Position numbers and translations under genes: made by a program. 64,000 nt of DNA from positions 4,843,901-4,907,900 of the forward strand of contig NZ_KB900388.1 of NCBI RefSeq assembly GCF_000378825.1. The letters are read 5' to 3'. Numbering within the stretch: the stretch's first letter is position 1; each line of letters opens with the position of its first letter. The notes under the pieces were generated by a model. The model ran no database searches and was not told the DNA's origin. It was given only the letters and a program-made list of their open reading frames with translations. Positions 18,301-25,613 of the stretch are shown piece by piece. Source of the stretch: Salinispora vitiensis. GTDB lineage: Bacteria > Actinomycetota > Actinomycetes > Mycobacteriales > Micromonosporaceae.

Positions 18301-20172
18301 TTGCATCTCGCCACCGGCAGTACCGGACTTGTCGCGCTCGCCGGTGACCACCAGGGCAGTCCGTACGCTGAGGTCGGCCTCCAAGGCGAGATGCCGGTGC
18401 GGGTCCGTAAGCAGGACCCGTTCGGCAACCAACGTGGCGCCGCGCCCATCGGCGTCAACATGCAGACCCACACCGGGTTCCTCGGTGCCCAGCGGGACGA
18501 CGCCTCCGGCTTCATCCCGCTCGGCGCGCGGCTCTACGACCCGGTGGTAGGCCGGTTCCTCTCCGCCGACCCGGTGCTGGACATCGCCGACCCGATGCAG
18601 TCCAACGGGTACGCGTACGCCCACAACAACCCGGTGACCCACTCCGATCCGACGGGCCTGTCGGTGTCGTTGACTCCCTCGGAGAAGGCGGCAGCGCTCG
18701 CGGGCGCTGGCCTGTCGGCGGCGCAGGTCGCCCAGGCCCAGGCCACGATGGGCCGCTCGCTGATGTCGGTGATCCTCGACTCAGCCTGGTACATGCTGAA
18801 GGAGTTCATCGGCATCAACGACGCCATGAACTGCTTCGGCGGTGACATGTGGGCGTGCGGCAGCCTCATCGTCGGGGCGATTCCCTGGACGAAGGTCGCC
18901 AAGATCCCGGGCGTACTCAAGGCAGTCAAACGGACAATCTCCGCGATCCAAGCATGGCGTACGGCGAAACGTGTCGCCGAAGGGGTGCTACGCGCCGCCA
19001 AGGCAGCGGAGACAGCGGCACTCAACGCCAAGAAGCTGGCCATCGAAAAGGCAAAGAAGGCCGCCCAAGCCGCGAAGAAAAAAGCCGCCCAAAAAGCCCA
19101 AACAACAAGTAACAAGGCAGCCAACGCCACAAAGAAGACCGGCAACTCAGCCCAAAAGAACGCCCAGGCGAAATCCAACCCGAAGGGCTCCTCAGCGGCC
19201 TCCAGCGGCGCCGGCAAATCCGGCAAATCCGGTGGCGGCTCCGGCAAGTCCAGTGGTGGCTCCGGCAAATCCGGTGGCGGCTCCGGCAAGGGCGACTCCA
19301 AGGGCGGCGGGGACTCCGGCGCGACGACGCGCGGCAACGGCGGCTCAAGCGGCGCAGACTGCAAGAACAACAGTTTCGTTCCTGGCACCAGGGTCCTGAT
19401 GGCGGATGGCTCCACCAAGCCGGTGGAGGATGTGCAGCCGGGCGACGAAGTCCTGGTCACCGACCCGGAGACGGGCGAGACCGTGACCGAGACGGTCACC
19501 GCGGCGATCAAGGGCGACGGCGTCAAAAAGCTGGTGAAGGTCACCATCGACACCGACGGCGACCGTGGTACGGAGACCGCCGAGATCACCGCGACCGACG
19601 GCCACCCGTTCTGGGTGCCGGAGCTAGGCGAGTGGATCGACGCCACCGACCTGCGCTCCGGCCAGTGGCTGCGGACCAGCTCCGGCACGTACGTGCAGAT
19701 CACGGCCATCGACCGCTGGGACGTCCTGCAGGCCACCGTCCACAACCTCACCGTCGCCAACATCCACACCTACTATGTGGTAGCCGGCACCACCCCGGTC
19801 CTCGTACACAATTGCAACGGGGCTACGCTTGACCTCAAGTACAAGGACAGCTGGACTGCCGGACAGAGGGCGGCTGCCGATGCGAAGGTGGCGGCACTCA
19901 ATTCTGCCGATCGGCTTGTAGTTACTCAAGTGCAACGGTCGGGGAGCGCGGCGGCTGTATGGCGCGCAAATGGGAGGCAAACCATCTCCGGCACCGACAT
20001 CGATCACAAGATTGATCTTCAGCTGGGCGGTGCCGATCACATCGATAACATGTGGCCACTCGATTCCTCGGTGAACAGAAGCCTCGGCGCTCAGATCTCT
20101 GCAAAGCTGAAGGGTCAGGGGCTGAAGCCTGGGGATATAGTCTGTAGAGTCACGATCTCGGCGCGATGTTAG
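12388..20172 (+). CDS. Giant secreted SpvB/RHS-repeat polymorphic toxin with ricin lectin, HINT and HNH nuclease tip
   Basis: A 2594-residue exported toxin. Domains in order: signal peptide (RRAFVLALTAILAVTSLPAV); SpvB-like region (GAFTYGYQVQVPETAGGL, LSYSSQSVDGRT, about residues 330-600); a long run of YD/RHS repeats (YDPLGRLVEAW, YDGLGRVTRELP, YDQRGRLVTAVDPNSGT; about 1090-1780); a ricin-type trefoil lectin (CIDLSLAVPGNPMQLFSCN, three Q-x-W-like repeats; about 1790-1920); the RHS-associated core (LYDPVVGRFLSADPVLDIAD, near 2050); a membrane-like segment, then a Lys/Ala and Gly/Ser-rich linker (about 2200-2320); a HINT autoprotease (Cys2325 to N2475); and a 119-residue C-terminal HNH-type nuclease (DIDHKIDLQLGG, then DNMWPLDSSVN). 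ATG at 12388 has GGGAG nine bases upstream; a GTG twelve codons earlier is possible. An immunity gene follows immediately. RHS shells encase and release a toxic tip; target cells are unknown. Confidence 0.92.
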   Translation: MRGTGLLFRRPSGRRTPTELGRLAGPTRRAFVLALTAILAVTSLPAVAFAVPGSGMTREQVELPDLPEIERVDRDEGAETDLTTAPEVPIDPYVPQAVDPWQQDSGVVDLTGLAAGDSRPVDDLPIALGVPEEGDPADLAGTWAVDLAAPEASQDAGVAGLIMKLTPPETADPAAEVALSVDYTPFADLYGPQAADRFGVVLLPDCVYEDPDGGDCATDGGQARKAVTGTAASVVPSEVELVPAGEAPTNNSGAEDEPTRRVVTGTVPVASLLGADTAAEAGAETAAATGAATSSAGSSVVGVLDTGASTAGDFTATPLLSSGSWAAGSSSGAFTYGYQVQVPETAGGLMPKVNLSYSSQSVDGRTSATNNQASWIGDGWDYNAGAITRSYANCRQDSKKPGSNNSTHRTADLCWGSPNATLSLGGMTTELVWDEDKERWFTANGDGSTVELRTDTGRANGDADGEYWVVTTRDGTRYHFGLHRLPGWSDNGSDADDPVTNSVLTVPVYGNHAGEPCYKAGNWAGSFCTQAWRWGLDYVEDINGNAMSLWWGKESNYYARNFNFKDPVKYDRGGYLSRIEYGQRRDTLFSAAPLARVGFTVAERCFDEGELTCSEENFTSSNPGDYRIWYDTPANLRCAAGEKCWNAGPSFFTRKRLDKITTSAQRRSGDTTLQAVDEYQLTQSFPILLTGPNTALWLESITRTGYARNGTSDEKVTLNPVRFEHNVEDMPNRVKQDHRPGFSRLRIARVINEYGGETVVSYKEPTGDCATGTDLPGKDDTADLKANTRLCYPSYWHPDPEAEDIDWFHKYVVDSIEELPAIDGASVATVTRYDYGTAAWRLAEREFTKKSTRTYSQFAGFAQVAVYTGDDDPDIGSAKTKTVTRYFRGLGDTVSVQDITGAEIAKDRKPFAGRIAEELTYTSAEDADEQWLTRSVTYPAAQLLASRDRDDGLSPLEAWRVTEARQVAHARSSGTGDDTRTERVVETKTTFETTHGLPTHVESLGDTEQTGDESCTFLEYHHRLDKNLIGLTKQVRSSPTTCAEATFDDLTTLSSASRVAYDSADYGVDLGDGTRGIATETWSLNGDGSGFQADGTTGFDAIGRVVTRTDVDGETSTITYTPATGQAFAVSEENALGHRQTREVEPGRAVSLKTTDVNGLVSEARYDPLGRLVEAWAPGRTPSTGAVADFRAEYAVPEGKPPYITTFARGHEGRIETSVTLYDGMGRERQSQTEAVGGGRLITDTLYNSSGEVWQTRNAYPADGSPIGQLFTPLADTAVPNATRYTYDGLGRVTRELPVLDGVETPARATSYTYGEDHSTVVNPAGAASYRIFSDAMGRNTRLDTFTDSGHTEFTSMRYEYDARGHLVQATNSADETHPWTWTYDQRGRLVTAVDPNSGTTQLTYDRFDRQESVTNGRNITVWNSYDKLHRPTEQRLGISDGTLLAAYTYDSVPGGKGLPATATRYTDELAYTQEIGGYTDDYQPTSTTLTLPESIADTWGLKTSYRYDYTYTDTGLPESTMLPAVGTLPAEKLLVRYTSDGLPLSVSGKDWYGAETVYSPYGQVLRSTLGAQPYRVWTTASYDNASGALTDQQVHREQTDDQSIVAANLVSHRSYGYDDAGNVTSIRERSLGLEERQCFTYDPIGQLSTAWTATDQESCAASPAGDTVTAGTDGTGYWQEYEYDLLGNRTKLVEKDLTGDTDKDATTSYDYGKADGTQPRTLTKVTKDYVTPDGAEITAVAERLYEMTGETKVVTSVENGDQQVLSWTYDGKVDRITGAGSRGKTAYVGLADKCIDLSLAVPGNPMQLFSCNGTIAQKWTFAPVPGQADANLGTLSVYDDWCVQPDGNTAGSAFTTQECSGSTDQHLERLSTGQLKHPASGLCLAVKDEATDDLTPLVLATCDADSAAQQWEAQNETRHLYGPDGSRLLTFQDQQATLYLGESVLTVQRGGTLVNTQRSYPAPGGVVMRYLHLATGSTGLVALAGDHQGSPYAEVGLQGEMPVRVRKQDPFGNQRGAAPIGVNMQTHTGFLGAQRDDASGFIPLGARLYDPVVGRFLSADPVLDIADPMQSNGYAYAHNNPVTHSDPTGLSVSLTPSEKAAALAGAGLSAAQVAQAQATMGRSLMSVILDSAWYMLKEFIGINDAMNCFGGDMWACGSLIVGAIPWTKVAKIPGVLKAVKRTISAIQAWRTAKRVAEGVLRAAKAAETAALNAKKLAIEKAKKAAQAAKKKAAQKAQTTSNKAANATKKTGNSAQKNAQAKSNPKGSSAASSGAGKSGKSGGGSGKSSGGSGKSGGGSGKGDSKGGGDSGATTRGNGGSSGADCKNNSFVPGTRVLMADGSTKPVEDVQPGDEVLVTDPETGETVTETVTAAIKGDGVKKLVKVTIDTDGDRGTETAEITATDGHPFWVPELGEWIDATDLRSGQWLRTSSGTYVQITAIDRWDVLQATVHNLTVANIHTYYVVAGTTPVLVHNCNGATLDLKYKDSWTAGQRAAADAKVAALNSADRLVVTQVQRSGSAAAVWRANGRQTISGTDIDHKIDLQLGGADHIDNMWPLDSSVNRSLGAQISAKLKGQGLKPGDIVCRVTISARC
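19360..19812 (+). other. HINT autoprocessing domain within the RHS toxin
   Basis: Intein-like Hedgehog/intein fold encoded in-frame. Visible blocks: nucleophile Cys2325 followed by NNSFVPGTRVLMADG, the block-B histidine in TDGHPFWVPELG, the HTYYVVAG strand, and the C-terminal HN pair (V-L-V-H-N) before a Cys. Such domains cut the polypeptide at the end, here expected at N2475/C2476, and free the toxin tip. The flanking nucleophile and HN dipeptide are both present, so it is probably active. Confidence 0.85.
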
Positions 20173-20180
20173 GAGCTGAT

Positions 20181-20720
20181 GTGCCTCCGGAGGGATGGGA
20201 GCTGACTCGGGCTGTCAGGACCGACGCTGGGATGTTCGGCGTCTGGCAGCCTGAGCGCTTCACAGGTGTGACCAGCCTGGACGAGTGGGAAGATGAGGTG
20301 TCCGAGGGCGCGGCGCTTCTCCGCAACATTGAGGCTGGGGTTTTCGTCCCGATCAATTTTGGCGGGGGTGGTGCCTATCAATTCACCGTCCGGTACGGCG
20401 ACCAAGCTGGTGGCTTGACGGAGCGTGAAGGCCGGTACCGGCTGGTTTCATCGAAGCCGTATTTGCTGATTGCTAGGGGGCAAACTGCACTGGGTGGTCT
20501 GGAGGCTGTTGGTCAATACTCGGGTATTGATCCCTTGGTGCTGCCGACGGATCCAGGGCGTTACGCCGTCACCATTCACTTGATTGATTGGAAGGCTGAG
20601 CCCGGCACTGCTGATCCAGACGGGAAGCCAACGACGAGTGCACTGTCGGACTTCGTAATCGAAATGTCCCTAGATTCTGGAAGTGAAGAATATCGTTCAC
20701 TCTTGACTACATTCGATTGA
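20181..20720 (+). CDS. Putative immunity protein for the HNH toxin tip
   Basis: A 179-residue acidic cytoplasmic protein lying directly after the toxin gene, the standard position for a cognate immunity gene. I choose the GTG at 20181, which has AGGAG five bases upstream; an ATG at 20166, overlapping the toxin stop, is possible but has no SD. I do not recognise a family. Distinctive segments are ALLRNIEAGVFVPINFGG, TEREGRYRLVSSKPYLLIA and GRYAVTIHLIDWKAEPG. Base composition and codon use are visibly less GC-rich than flanking genes (several AAT, ATT, TTG, AGA codons), shared with the toxin tip. This suggests that tip and immunity gene arrived together. The role is inferred from position and not from homology. 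Confidence 0.65.
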   Translation: MPPEGWELTRAVRTDAGMFGVWQPERFTGVTSLDEWEDEVSEGAALLRNIEAGVFVPINFGGGGAYQFTVRYGDQAGGLTEREGRYRLVSSKPYLLIARGQTALGGLEAVGQYSGIDPLVLPTDPGRYAVTIHLIDWKAEPGTADPDGKPTTSALSDFVIEMSLDSGSEEYRSLLTTFD

Positions 20721-21037
20721 CCGTAGATACCTTAAGCAAGGGAATTGCGTGATTGCGTAGTGTAGTCCCGGGGCGTCGCTGTGCACTGGCGGTCACGGTC
20801 GTACCCGTGGGTTGCTGTCGGGTCAAACGCGAATCGAGGTCGTCGCGGAATATGTTCGACAAACTTCGACGCTTGGATGGGCCTACTGTCATCCCTTCCG
20901 TAGTTGCGCCTCGTGGCTAACCCATGGTGGGCGCGCGCGGGCCGTTAACCGATCTATCCAAGACCCCAACCTTTATCGATTACCGATGCATCGGTCCCAC
21001 CTCACCAGCCGAAGGCTCTTACGAGGCGAAACACGGA
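20721..21037. other. Intergenic region with a 14-bp palindrome
   Basis: A 317-base gap between the immunity gene and the ferredoxin gene on the other strand. It contains a perfect 14-base palindrome at 20982-20995 (ACCGATGCATCGGT), 43 bases past the ferredoxin stop. Open frames here have no protein-like features. I see no promoter. Confidence 0.45.
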
Positions 21038-21244
21038 CTAAACCTCGCTTGGCTCCTCGATCAGGGAGAGCGCGCCTGATGGGCAGAGTTGGACGGCGTC
21101 GCGGGCTCGTTGGGCGGCTTCGCCTTCGGGGTGTTTGGTGACGAGCATGACGATGCCGTCGTCGTGCTGGTCGAACACGGTTGGGTCGGTCAGGACGCAC
21201 TGGCCGGCCCCGATGCAGACGTCGGTGTTCGCCTCGATTCGCAT
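21038..21244 (-). CDS. 3Fe-4S ferredoxin, P450 redox partner
   Basis: A 68-residue ferredoxin of the actinobacterial P450-partner type. The cluster motif is C-I-G-A-G-Q-C (C-x5-C, with the middle cysteine replaced, typical for a 3Fe-4S cluster) and a distal CPSGAL. The start is the ATG giving MRIEANTDVCIG; an upstream open frame is Arg/Pro-rich overlap with the P450 gene and is not credible. It starts 11 bases after the end of the P450 gene on the same strand, so the two are co-transcribed and it very likely delivers electrons to that P450. Confidence 0.93.
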   Translation of the reverse strand: MRIEANTDVCIGAGQCVLTDPTVFDQHDDGIVMLVTKHPEGEAAQRARDAVQLCPSGALSLIEEPSEV

Positions 21245-21255
21245 GTGGTCCTCCG

Positions 21256-22530
21256 TTACCAGGCGACGGGGAGTTCTTCGGCGCCGTAGATGATGGCGTC
21301 GGACTTGAACGGGATGTCGTCGAGCGGTGCGGCCAGGCGGAGGGTGGGGATGCGGCGGAACAGGGTGTCGAAGACGATTTGCAGCTCCAGGCGAGCCAGG
21401 GTTTGGCCGATGCACTGGTGTGGGCCGAAGCCGAAGGCGACGTGGTGGCGCGCGCCGCGTTCGAGGTCGATCCGGGTTGGGTCGGTGAAGACCGTGGGGT
21501 CGTGGTCGGCGGCCAGCCCGGAGATGACGACTCCGTCGCCGGCGTTGATGGTGGTGTCGCCGAGCTGTACGTCCTCGGTGGCCACGCGGGCGGTGACCGT
21601 GTCGGTGATGCTGAAGTAGCGCAGTAGCTCCTCAACGGCCGGCGGTGTCTTCTCCGGGTCCTCTTTGATCTTGGCGAGCTGGTCGGGGTGTTGGAGCAGC
21701 CCCACAACGCCGAGGGAGATCATGTTTGCAGTGGTCTCGTGACCGGCGATGAGCAGGAGGAAGGCCATACTGACCATGCTCGTGCGATCGAAGGTGCCGG
21801 CCGCGCGCTGTTTGGCGATCTGCCGGCTGAGCAGGTCGTCGGTGGGGTCGGCGACCTTGCGGTCGATCAGCCCGCCGAGGTAGGTGTTCAGCTCCTCCTG
21901 GATGCGGACCCGGACCTGCGATGGTGTGTTGTGCCGGACCAGGGGGCCGGTGTGCGCCTGGAAGAAGTCGTGGTCGGCGTAGGGGACGCCGAGTAGCTCG
22001 CAGATGACCAACGATGGCACCGGCAGCGACAGCGCTTCGACCAAGTCGGCGGAGCGTTGCTCGGAAGACAGCATCTCGTCGATGTGCTGGTCGACGATCT
22101 GCTGGATCCGTGGCCGCAGCCCGGCCATCCGCCGCACGGTGAACTCACCCATCAGGGCCCGCCGCGCCTGGGCGTGCTCGGCGCCGTCCATGCCGAGCAT
22201 GGAGATGGGCTGGTCCTGCAGCTGTTTTCTGGTCTCCGGGTCGGTGCTGACGAACGGGAAGTTGTCCCGGCGGCGGTCGGAGGAGAACCGCCGGTCGGCC
22301 AGGACAGCGCGGGCCAGCTCGTGCCCGGCGATCCACCACGCTTCGCGGCCGGTCGTCAGGCGGACCTTCGCGAGCGGGGCATGCTCCCTGATCTGTTCGT
22401 ATTCGGCGGGTGTGCTGAAGGGGCATCCACGTTCGACGGGAAACTCGGCGTCGGTGACCTCGCCGGAGCCCGGCCCTGACGTGGCAGTCGAGGAAGCCCC
22501 CGCTGTAGTGATCGAGGCAGTCTCTGTCAT
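21256..22530 (-). CDS. Cytochrome P450 (CYP105-like)
   Basis: A 424-residue soluble bacterial P450. All landmarks are present: I-helix oxygen-binding AGHETTANM, the K-helix ExxR in ELLRYFS, and the heme loop FGFGPHQCIGQ with axial Cys373. Overall sequence resembles the CYP105/107 group that tailors natural products or attacks xenobiotics; the exact family needs a database comparison. I start at the ATG giving MTETASITT, with GAGGTGA nine bases upstream. Its ferredoxin follows 11 bases downstream. It sits 141 bases after the ABC permease gene on the same strand, so it may be the tail of the padR operon or have its own promoter. Substrate unknown. Confidence 0.95.
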   Translation of the reverse strand: MTETASITTAGASSTATSGPGSGEVTDAEFPVERGCPFSTPAEYEQIREHAPLAKVRLTTGREAWWIAGHELARAVLADRRFSSDRRRDNFPFVSTDPETRKQLQDQPISMLGMDGAEHAQARRALMGEFTVRRMAGLRPRIQQIVDQHIDEMLSSEQRSADLVEALSLPVPSLVICELLGVPYADHDFFQAHTGPLVRHNTPSQVRVRIQEELNTYLGGLIDRKVADPTDDLLSRQIAKQRAAGTFDRTSMVSMAFLLLIAGHETTANMISLGVVGLLQHPDQLAKIKEDPEKTPPAVEELLRYFSITDTVTARVATEDVQLGDTTINAGDGVVISGLAADHDPTVFTDPTRIDLERGARHHVAFGFGPHQCIGQTLARLELQIVFDTLFRRIPTLRLAAPLDDIPFKSDAIIYGAEELPVAW

Positions 22531-22671
22531 GGTGATCGTCACCTCGCAGAAGTGGATGTTGTCCCCGCCCGCTCGGCCCCAGGCTAGCCCGACGGTGGCA
22601 CTCCGTCCATGCCTGACCGTCGATGGCCAGGCTGGTCTGCCTACCGGCCGGGCGGGGACGACAGCGGGCAC

Positions 22672-24888
22672 CTATCCGATCCGGGTCGCTTCGATGGTGG
22701 TGCTCGTCCGCGCCGTACGGAAGGTGGCGAGCACCGCGGTCGCGGCGAGCACGAGGCTCGTGGCGAGGATCAGGTAGTACGACGGAGGTAGCCAGTTGAT
22801 CGTTCGTCGGCCTTCGGTGAGGCCGGCGACGATGAACCAGGCGGTGAGGATCCCGAGCCCGACGCAGAGTGCGAAGACCGTGGCGAGCGGCAGGGCTGCT
22901 TCGGCGACGATGACGCGACGCACCGTCGATACGGGCATTCCCATGAGGCGGAGCAGGCCGAGTACCCGTTTGCGGTCCAGGATGGCGGCGATGCTGGAGA
23001 CGGCGAGGGAGACCGCGGAGATCAGGGTGGCCACGAGCACGGCCAGGTGGCCGAGGTTGGCGTAGCGGTCGGCCCAGGTTCGCGACCGGGCGCTCTCGTG
23101 ATCGGCCTGGGTCATGGTCGGAGATTGCAGGCGCAGTTCGCTGCCGAGGATGGCGGTGCGGGCACGTTCGACCGAGTGCGTCGTGCCGTCGGTGGCGACG
23201 AGCAGAGTCCTCGGCGTGGTGCCCGGTGCGGTCGCTGGGCGGGTGACCAGCGAGCCGTCGCCGAAGGCGCTGCCGGTGACCTGGATATGGCTGGCGCTGT
23301 CGTGATTGGACAGGCCGACGCGGGCGGCGTCAGCGGCGGTGAAGACGGCTCCGGTCTCGGGGTGGGAGGAGCCAATCGCGGTCGCGGTGACCCCGTCGGT
23401 GCGGGCGATCCGGGCTGCCGCGGCGGCGACCGCGGTGATATTGGACGCCACTGCGTTGGCATCGTCCGGCGGTGGTGGACTGAACCAGGCGACCAGGGTG
23501 GAGGATGAGAGATACTCGGAGTCTTCAGTGGGGGGTTCCTCGGCGAGGGTGGTGATCCCGGCGGAGAAGAACGAGACCAGGAAGACGGCGGCGACCAGGC
23601 CGCTGACCGCGCGGAACGTGGCCCGTGGGTGTTGTTGGATGCGGTTCATCGCGATCACCCCGGCGGTGCGGTGCGCGCGGCGGGCCGCGACCCGAGAGAT
23701 CCAGTAGGTGAGCACCGGCCCGGCGGCGATCAGCCCGACCAGGAGCAGGAGGAATCCGGCGATGAGGACCTGGTCGGTACGGGGGAGCGGGCCGTGCCGC
23801 AGGGCGGCGGTCGTGGCGCCCAGCAGCACCACCACACCGGCGATGAGCGGCACCACGCCGAGGGCGGAGGGGCGACGCTCGGTACGCTCGCGGCTGCCAC
23901 CGAGGGGACCGATTCTGGCCCGGCTGGTGCGCCACCCGGCGACAGCGGTGCAGCCGGCCACGACACCCGCGACGACGATGAGCACGGTGCTCGGCGGCAC
24001 GGTCAGGTCGGCGCGGAAGAACCGGCCGTCTTCCATCTCGACCAGGGCGGCGACCGGGATGAGCAGCCATGCCAGGGCCACTCCGGTCAGGGCGCCCACG
24101 AGGCTGGTCACCCCGGCCTCGGTGGCGGCGATGGCGGCGACCCGGCGGGGGGTGGCGCCGATGAGGCGCAGGGCGGCGAAGCGTTCGGCGCGGGTGGCCG
24201 CGCCGAGGCGGGTAACGATGCCGACCAGGATCAGGACGGGCAGCAGAATCGCGATGGCGCCGATGATGGTGAGGGCGCGGTAGTTGCTGTTTGGATAGGA
24301 AACCCCGCGGAACTCCGTGACCGACCAGACGTTTCCACTGAGGAAGACGCTTCCCACCATGCCAACCGATGGCCCCCGTAGGTTCTCGGTCGTCGTCCCG
24401 GTCACGACAACCAGCGAGTCCGGGCCCGCCAGGCCCGCGGTGTCAATGACGCCGGCCCGGGTGCCGTACCGGGAACCGAGGGTGTCGGTGGGGTTCGCCT
24501 CGATGAGGGCGATCAGCGCGGGGGAGGCGTGGTAGGTGCCGGCCGCCGGGGGCCTCCCGACTCCGGGTACGACCACGGTCGAGTCCGGGGTCGCGACGAT
24601 GTCGACCCGGATGATCTCTTGCCCGTCGAAGTGCTCCAGGTTGGTCGCCGCCAGCACGGACTCGTCGGTTGGCGCGGCGGCAGCGGGGTCCCGGAGCTCG
24701 GTCGACTCTCCGTGGGACAGGGAGGGCCAGCTGAGGCGTTCGGAGCGGGAGGTGACTCCGTCGTAGCCGCCCAGGAGCAACAGCAGTAGGGCGACCCCGA
24801 CCGCGATGCCGCCGGCCATGCCGATCAGCCGCCCGGATGCCCTACGGCCCTCCGCCGTGACGAGTCTGGTCAGGGTGAACAGCCTCAT
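22672..24888 (-). CDS. FtsX-type ABC transporter permease
   Basis: A 738-residue integral membrane permease of the MacB/FtsX superfamily. A first TM near residues 17-37 (LIGMAGGIAVGVALLLLLLG) is followed by a large extracytoplasmic domain (about 45-200), a cluster of TMs (about 210-430), a second extracytoplasmic domain, and a terminal three-TM FtsX module (HLAVLVATLISAVSLAVSS, AALPLATVFALCVGLGI, SLVLAATAVLATFRTA). The ATG at 24888 overlaps the ATPase stop by four bases (ATGA), so translation is coupled. Duplicated FtsX modules are typical of exporters of peptides, lipids or antibiotics, and a PadR repressor fronts the operon. Cargo is unknown. Confidence 0.9.
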   Translation of the reverse strand: MRLFTLTRLVTAEGRRASGRLIGMAGGIAVGVALLLLLLGGYDGVTSRSERLSWPSLSHGESTELRDPAAAAPTDESVLAATNLEHFDGQEIIRVDIVATPDSTVVVPGVGRPPAAGTYHASPALIALIEANPTDTLGSRYGTRAGVIDTAGLAGPDSLVVVTGTTTENLRGPSVGMVGSVFLSGNVWSVTEFRGVSYPNSNYRALTIIGAIAILLPVLILVGIVTRLGAATRAERFAALRLIGATPRRVAAIAATEAGVTSLVGALTGVALAWLLIPVAALVEMEDGRFFRADLTVPPSTVLIVVAGVVAGCTAVAGWRTSRARIGPLGGSRERTERRPSALGVVPLIAGVVVLLGATTAALRHGPLPRTDQVLIAGFLLLLVGLIAAGPVLTYWISRVAARRAHRTAGVIAMNRIQQHPRATFRAVSGLVAAVFLVSFFSAGITTLAEEPPTEDSEYLSSSTLVAWFSPPPPDDANAVASNITAVAAAAARIARTDGVTATAIGSSHPETGAVFTAADAARVGLSNHDSASHIQVTGSAFGDGSLVTRPATAPGTTPRTLLVATDGTTHSVERARTAILGSELRLQSPTMTQADHESARSRTWADRYANLGHLAVLVATLISAVSLAVSSIAAILDRKRVLGLLRLMGMPVSTVRRVIVAEAALPLATVFALCVGLGILTAWFIVAGLTEGRRTINWLPPSYYLILATSLVLAATAVLATFRTARTSTTIEATRIG

Positions 24889-25613
24889 CCGTACGCCCCT
24901 CCGATCGTGATCTGTCCATCGCGGACGACGACCTCCCGGTCGGCGTAGGCGGCCGTACGTGGGTCGTGGGTGGTGAGGATGACGGCGGTGTTGGCGTCGC
25001 GGGCGGCCTCGGTGAGGGCGAGCATCACCGTCTCGGCGGCGAGTGAGTCCAGCGATCCGGTCGGCTCGTCGGTGAAGAGCAGGGTCGGCTTGGTGGCCAG
25101 GGCACGGGCGATGGCGACCCGCTGCGCCTGCCCGCCGGAGAGCTGCCCCGGCAGTTTCCGGGAGCACTCGCCCAGACCGAGCCGGTCGAGCCAGGCGTCA
25201 GCCCGGCGGCGGGCTTCGCGGCGTTTGACGCCGGCAAGCAGGAGGGGAATCGTCACGTTGTCCACCGCGTTCAGGTCGGGCAGGAGCTGCCCGTATTGAA
25301 AGACGAATCCGAATTTGTCCAGGCGGAGCCGCGACCTGCCCGCCTCGTCGAGGTCGGTGAGGCGAACGGTGTCGTAGTCCACGGTGCCCTCGTCCGGGAC
25401 CAGGACCCCGGCGAGTACGTGCAGGAGGGTGGACTTTCCGGACCCGGAGGGGCCGGTCACCGCGATGATCTCGCCGGCGTGGCAGTCCAGGTCGATGCCG
25501 CGTAGGGCTTCGGTCAGCCCGAACGCCAGCCGCAGCCCTCGCGCCGAGAGGAGGGGAGCCGACCCGTTCTCGGGGGCGCGCGCCGACATGCTGATGGTCT
25601 CTACCTTGTTCAC
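24885..25613 (-). CDS. ABC transporter ATP-binding protein
   Basis: A 242-residue MacB/LolD-type ATPase partner for the FtsX permease. Walker A is TGPSGSGKSTLLHVLAG, the Q-loop region is FGFVFQYGQLLPDLNAVDNV, the signature is LSGGQAQRVAIARAL, and Walker B is LLFTDEPTGSLDSL, with the H-loop in TTHDPRTAAYADREV. The start is the GTG at 25613, which overlaps the padR stop as GTGA and has GAGG seven bases upstream; an internal ATG follows eight codons later. The GTGA and ATGA overlaps on both sides tie repressor, ATPase and permease into one coupled transcript. Confidence 0.95.
   Translation of the reverse strand: MNKVETISMSARAPENGSAPLLSARGLRLAFGLTEALRGIDLDCHAGEIIAVTGPSGSGKSTLLHVLAGVLVPDEGTVDYDTVRLTDLDEAGRSRLRLDKFGFVFQYGQLLPDLNAVDNVTIPLLLAGVKRREARRRADAWLDRLGLGECSRKLPGQLSGGQAQRVAIARALATKPTLLFTDEPTGSLDSLAAETVMLALTEAARDANTAVILTTHDPRTAAYADREVVVRDGQITIGGAYG

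Noticed and set aside
20812..21141. 109-codon plus-strand frame in the gap after the immunity gene
   Set aside because: Cys/Arg-rich, with a weak start and partial overlap with the ferredoxin gene; no protein features.
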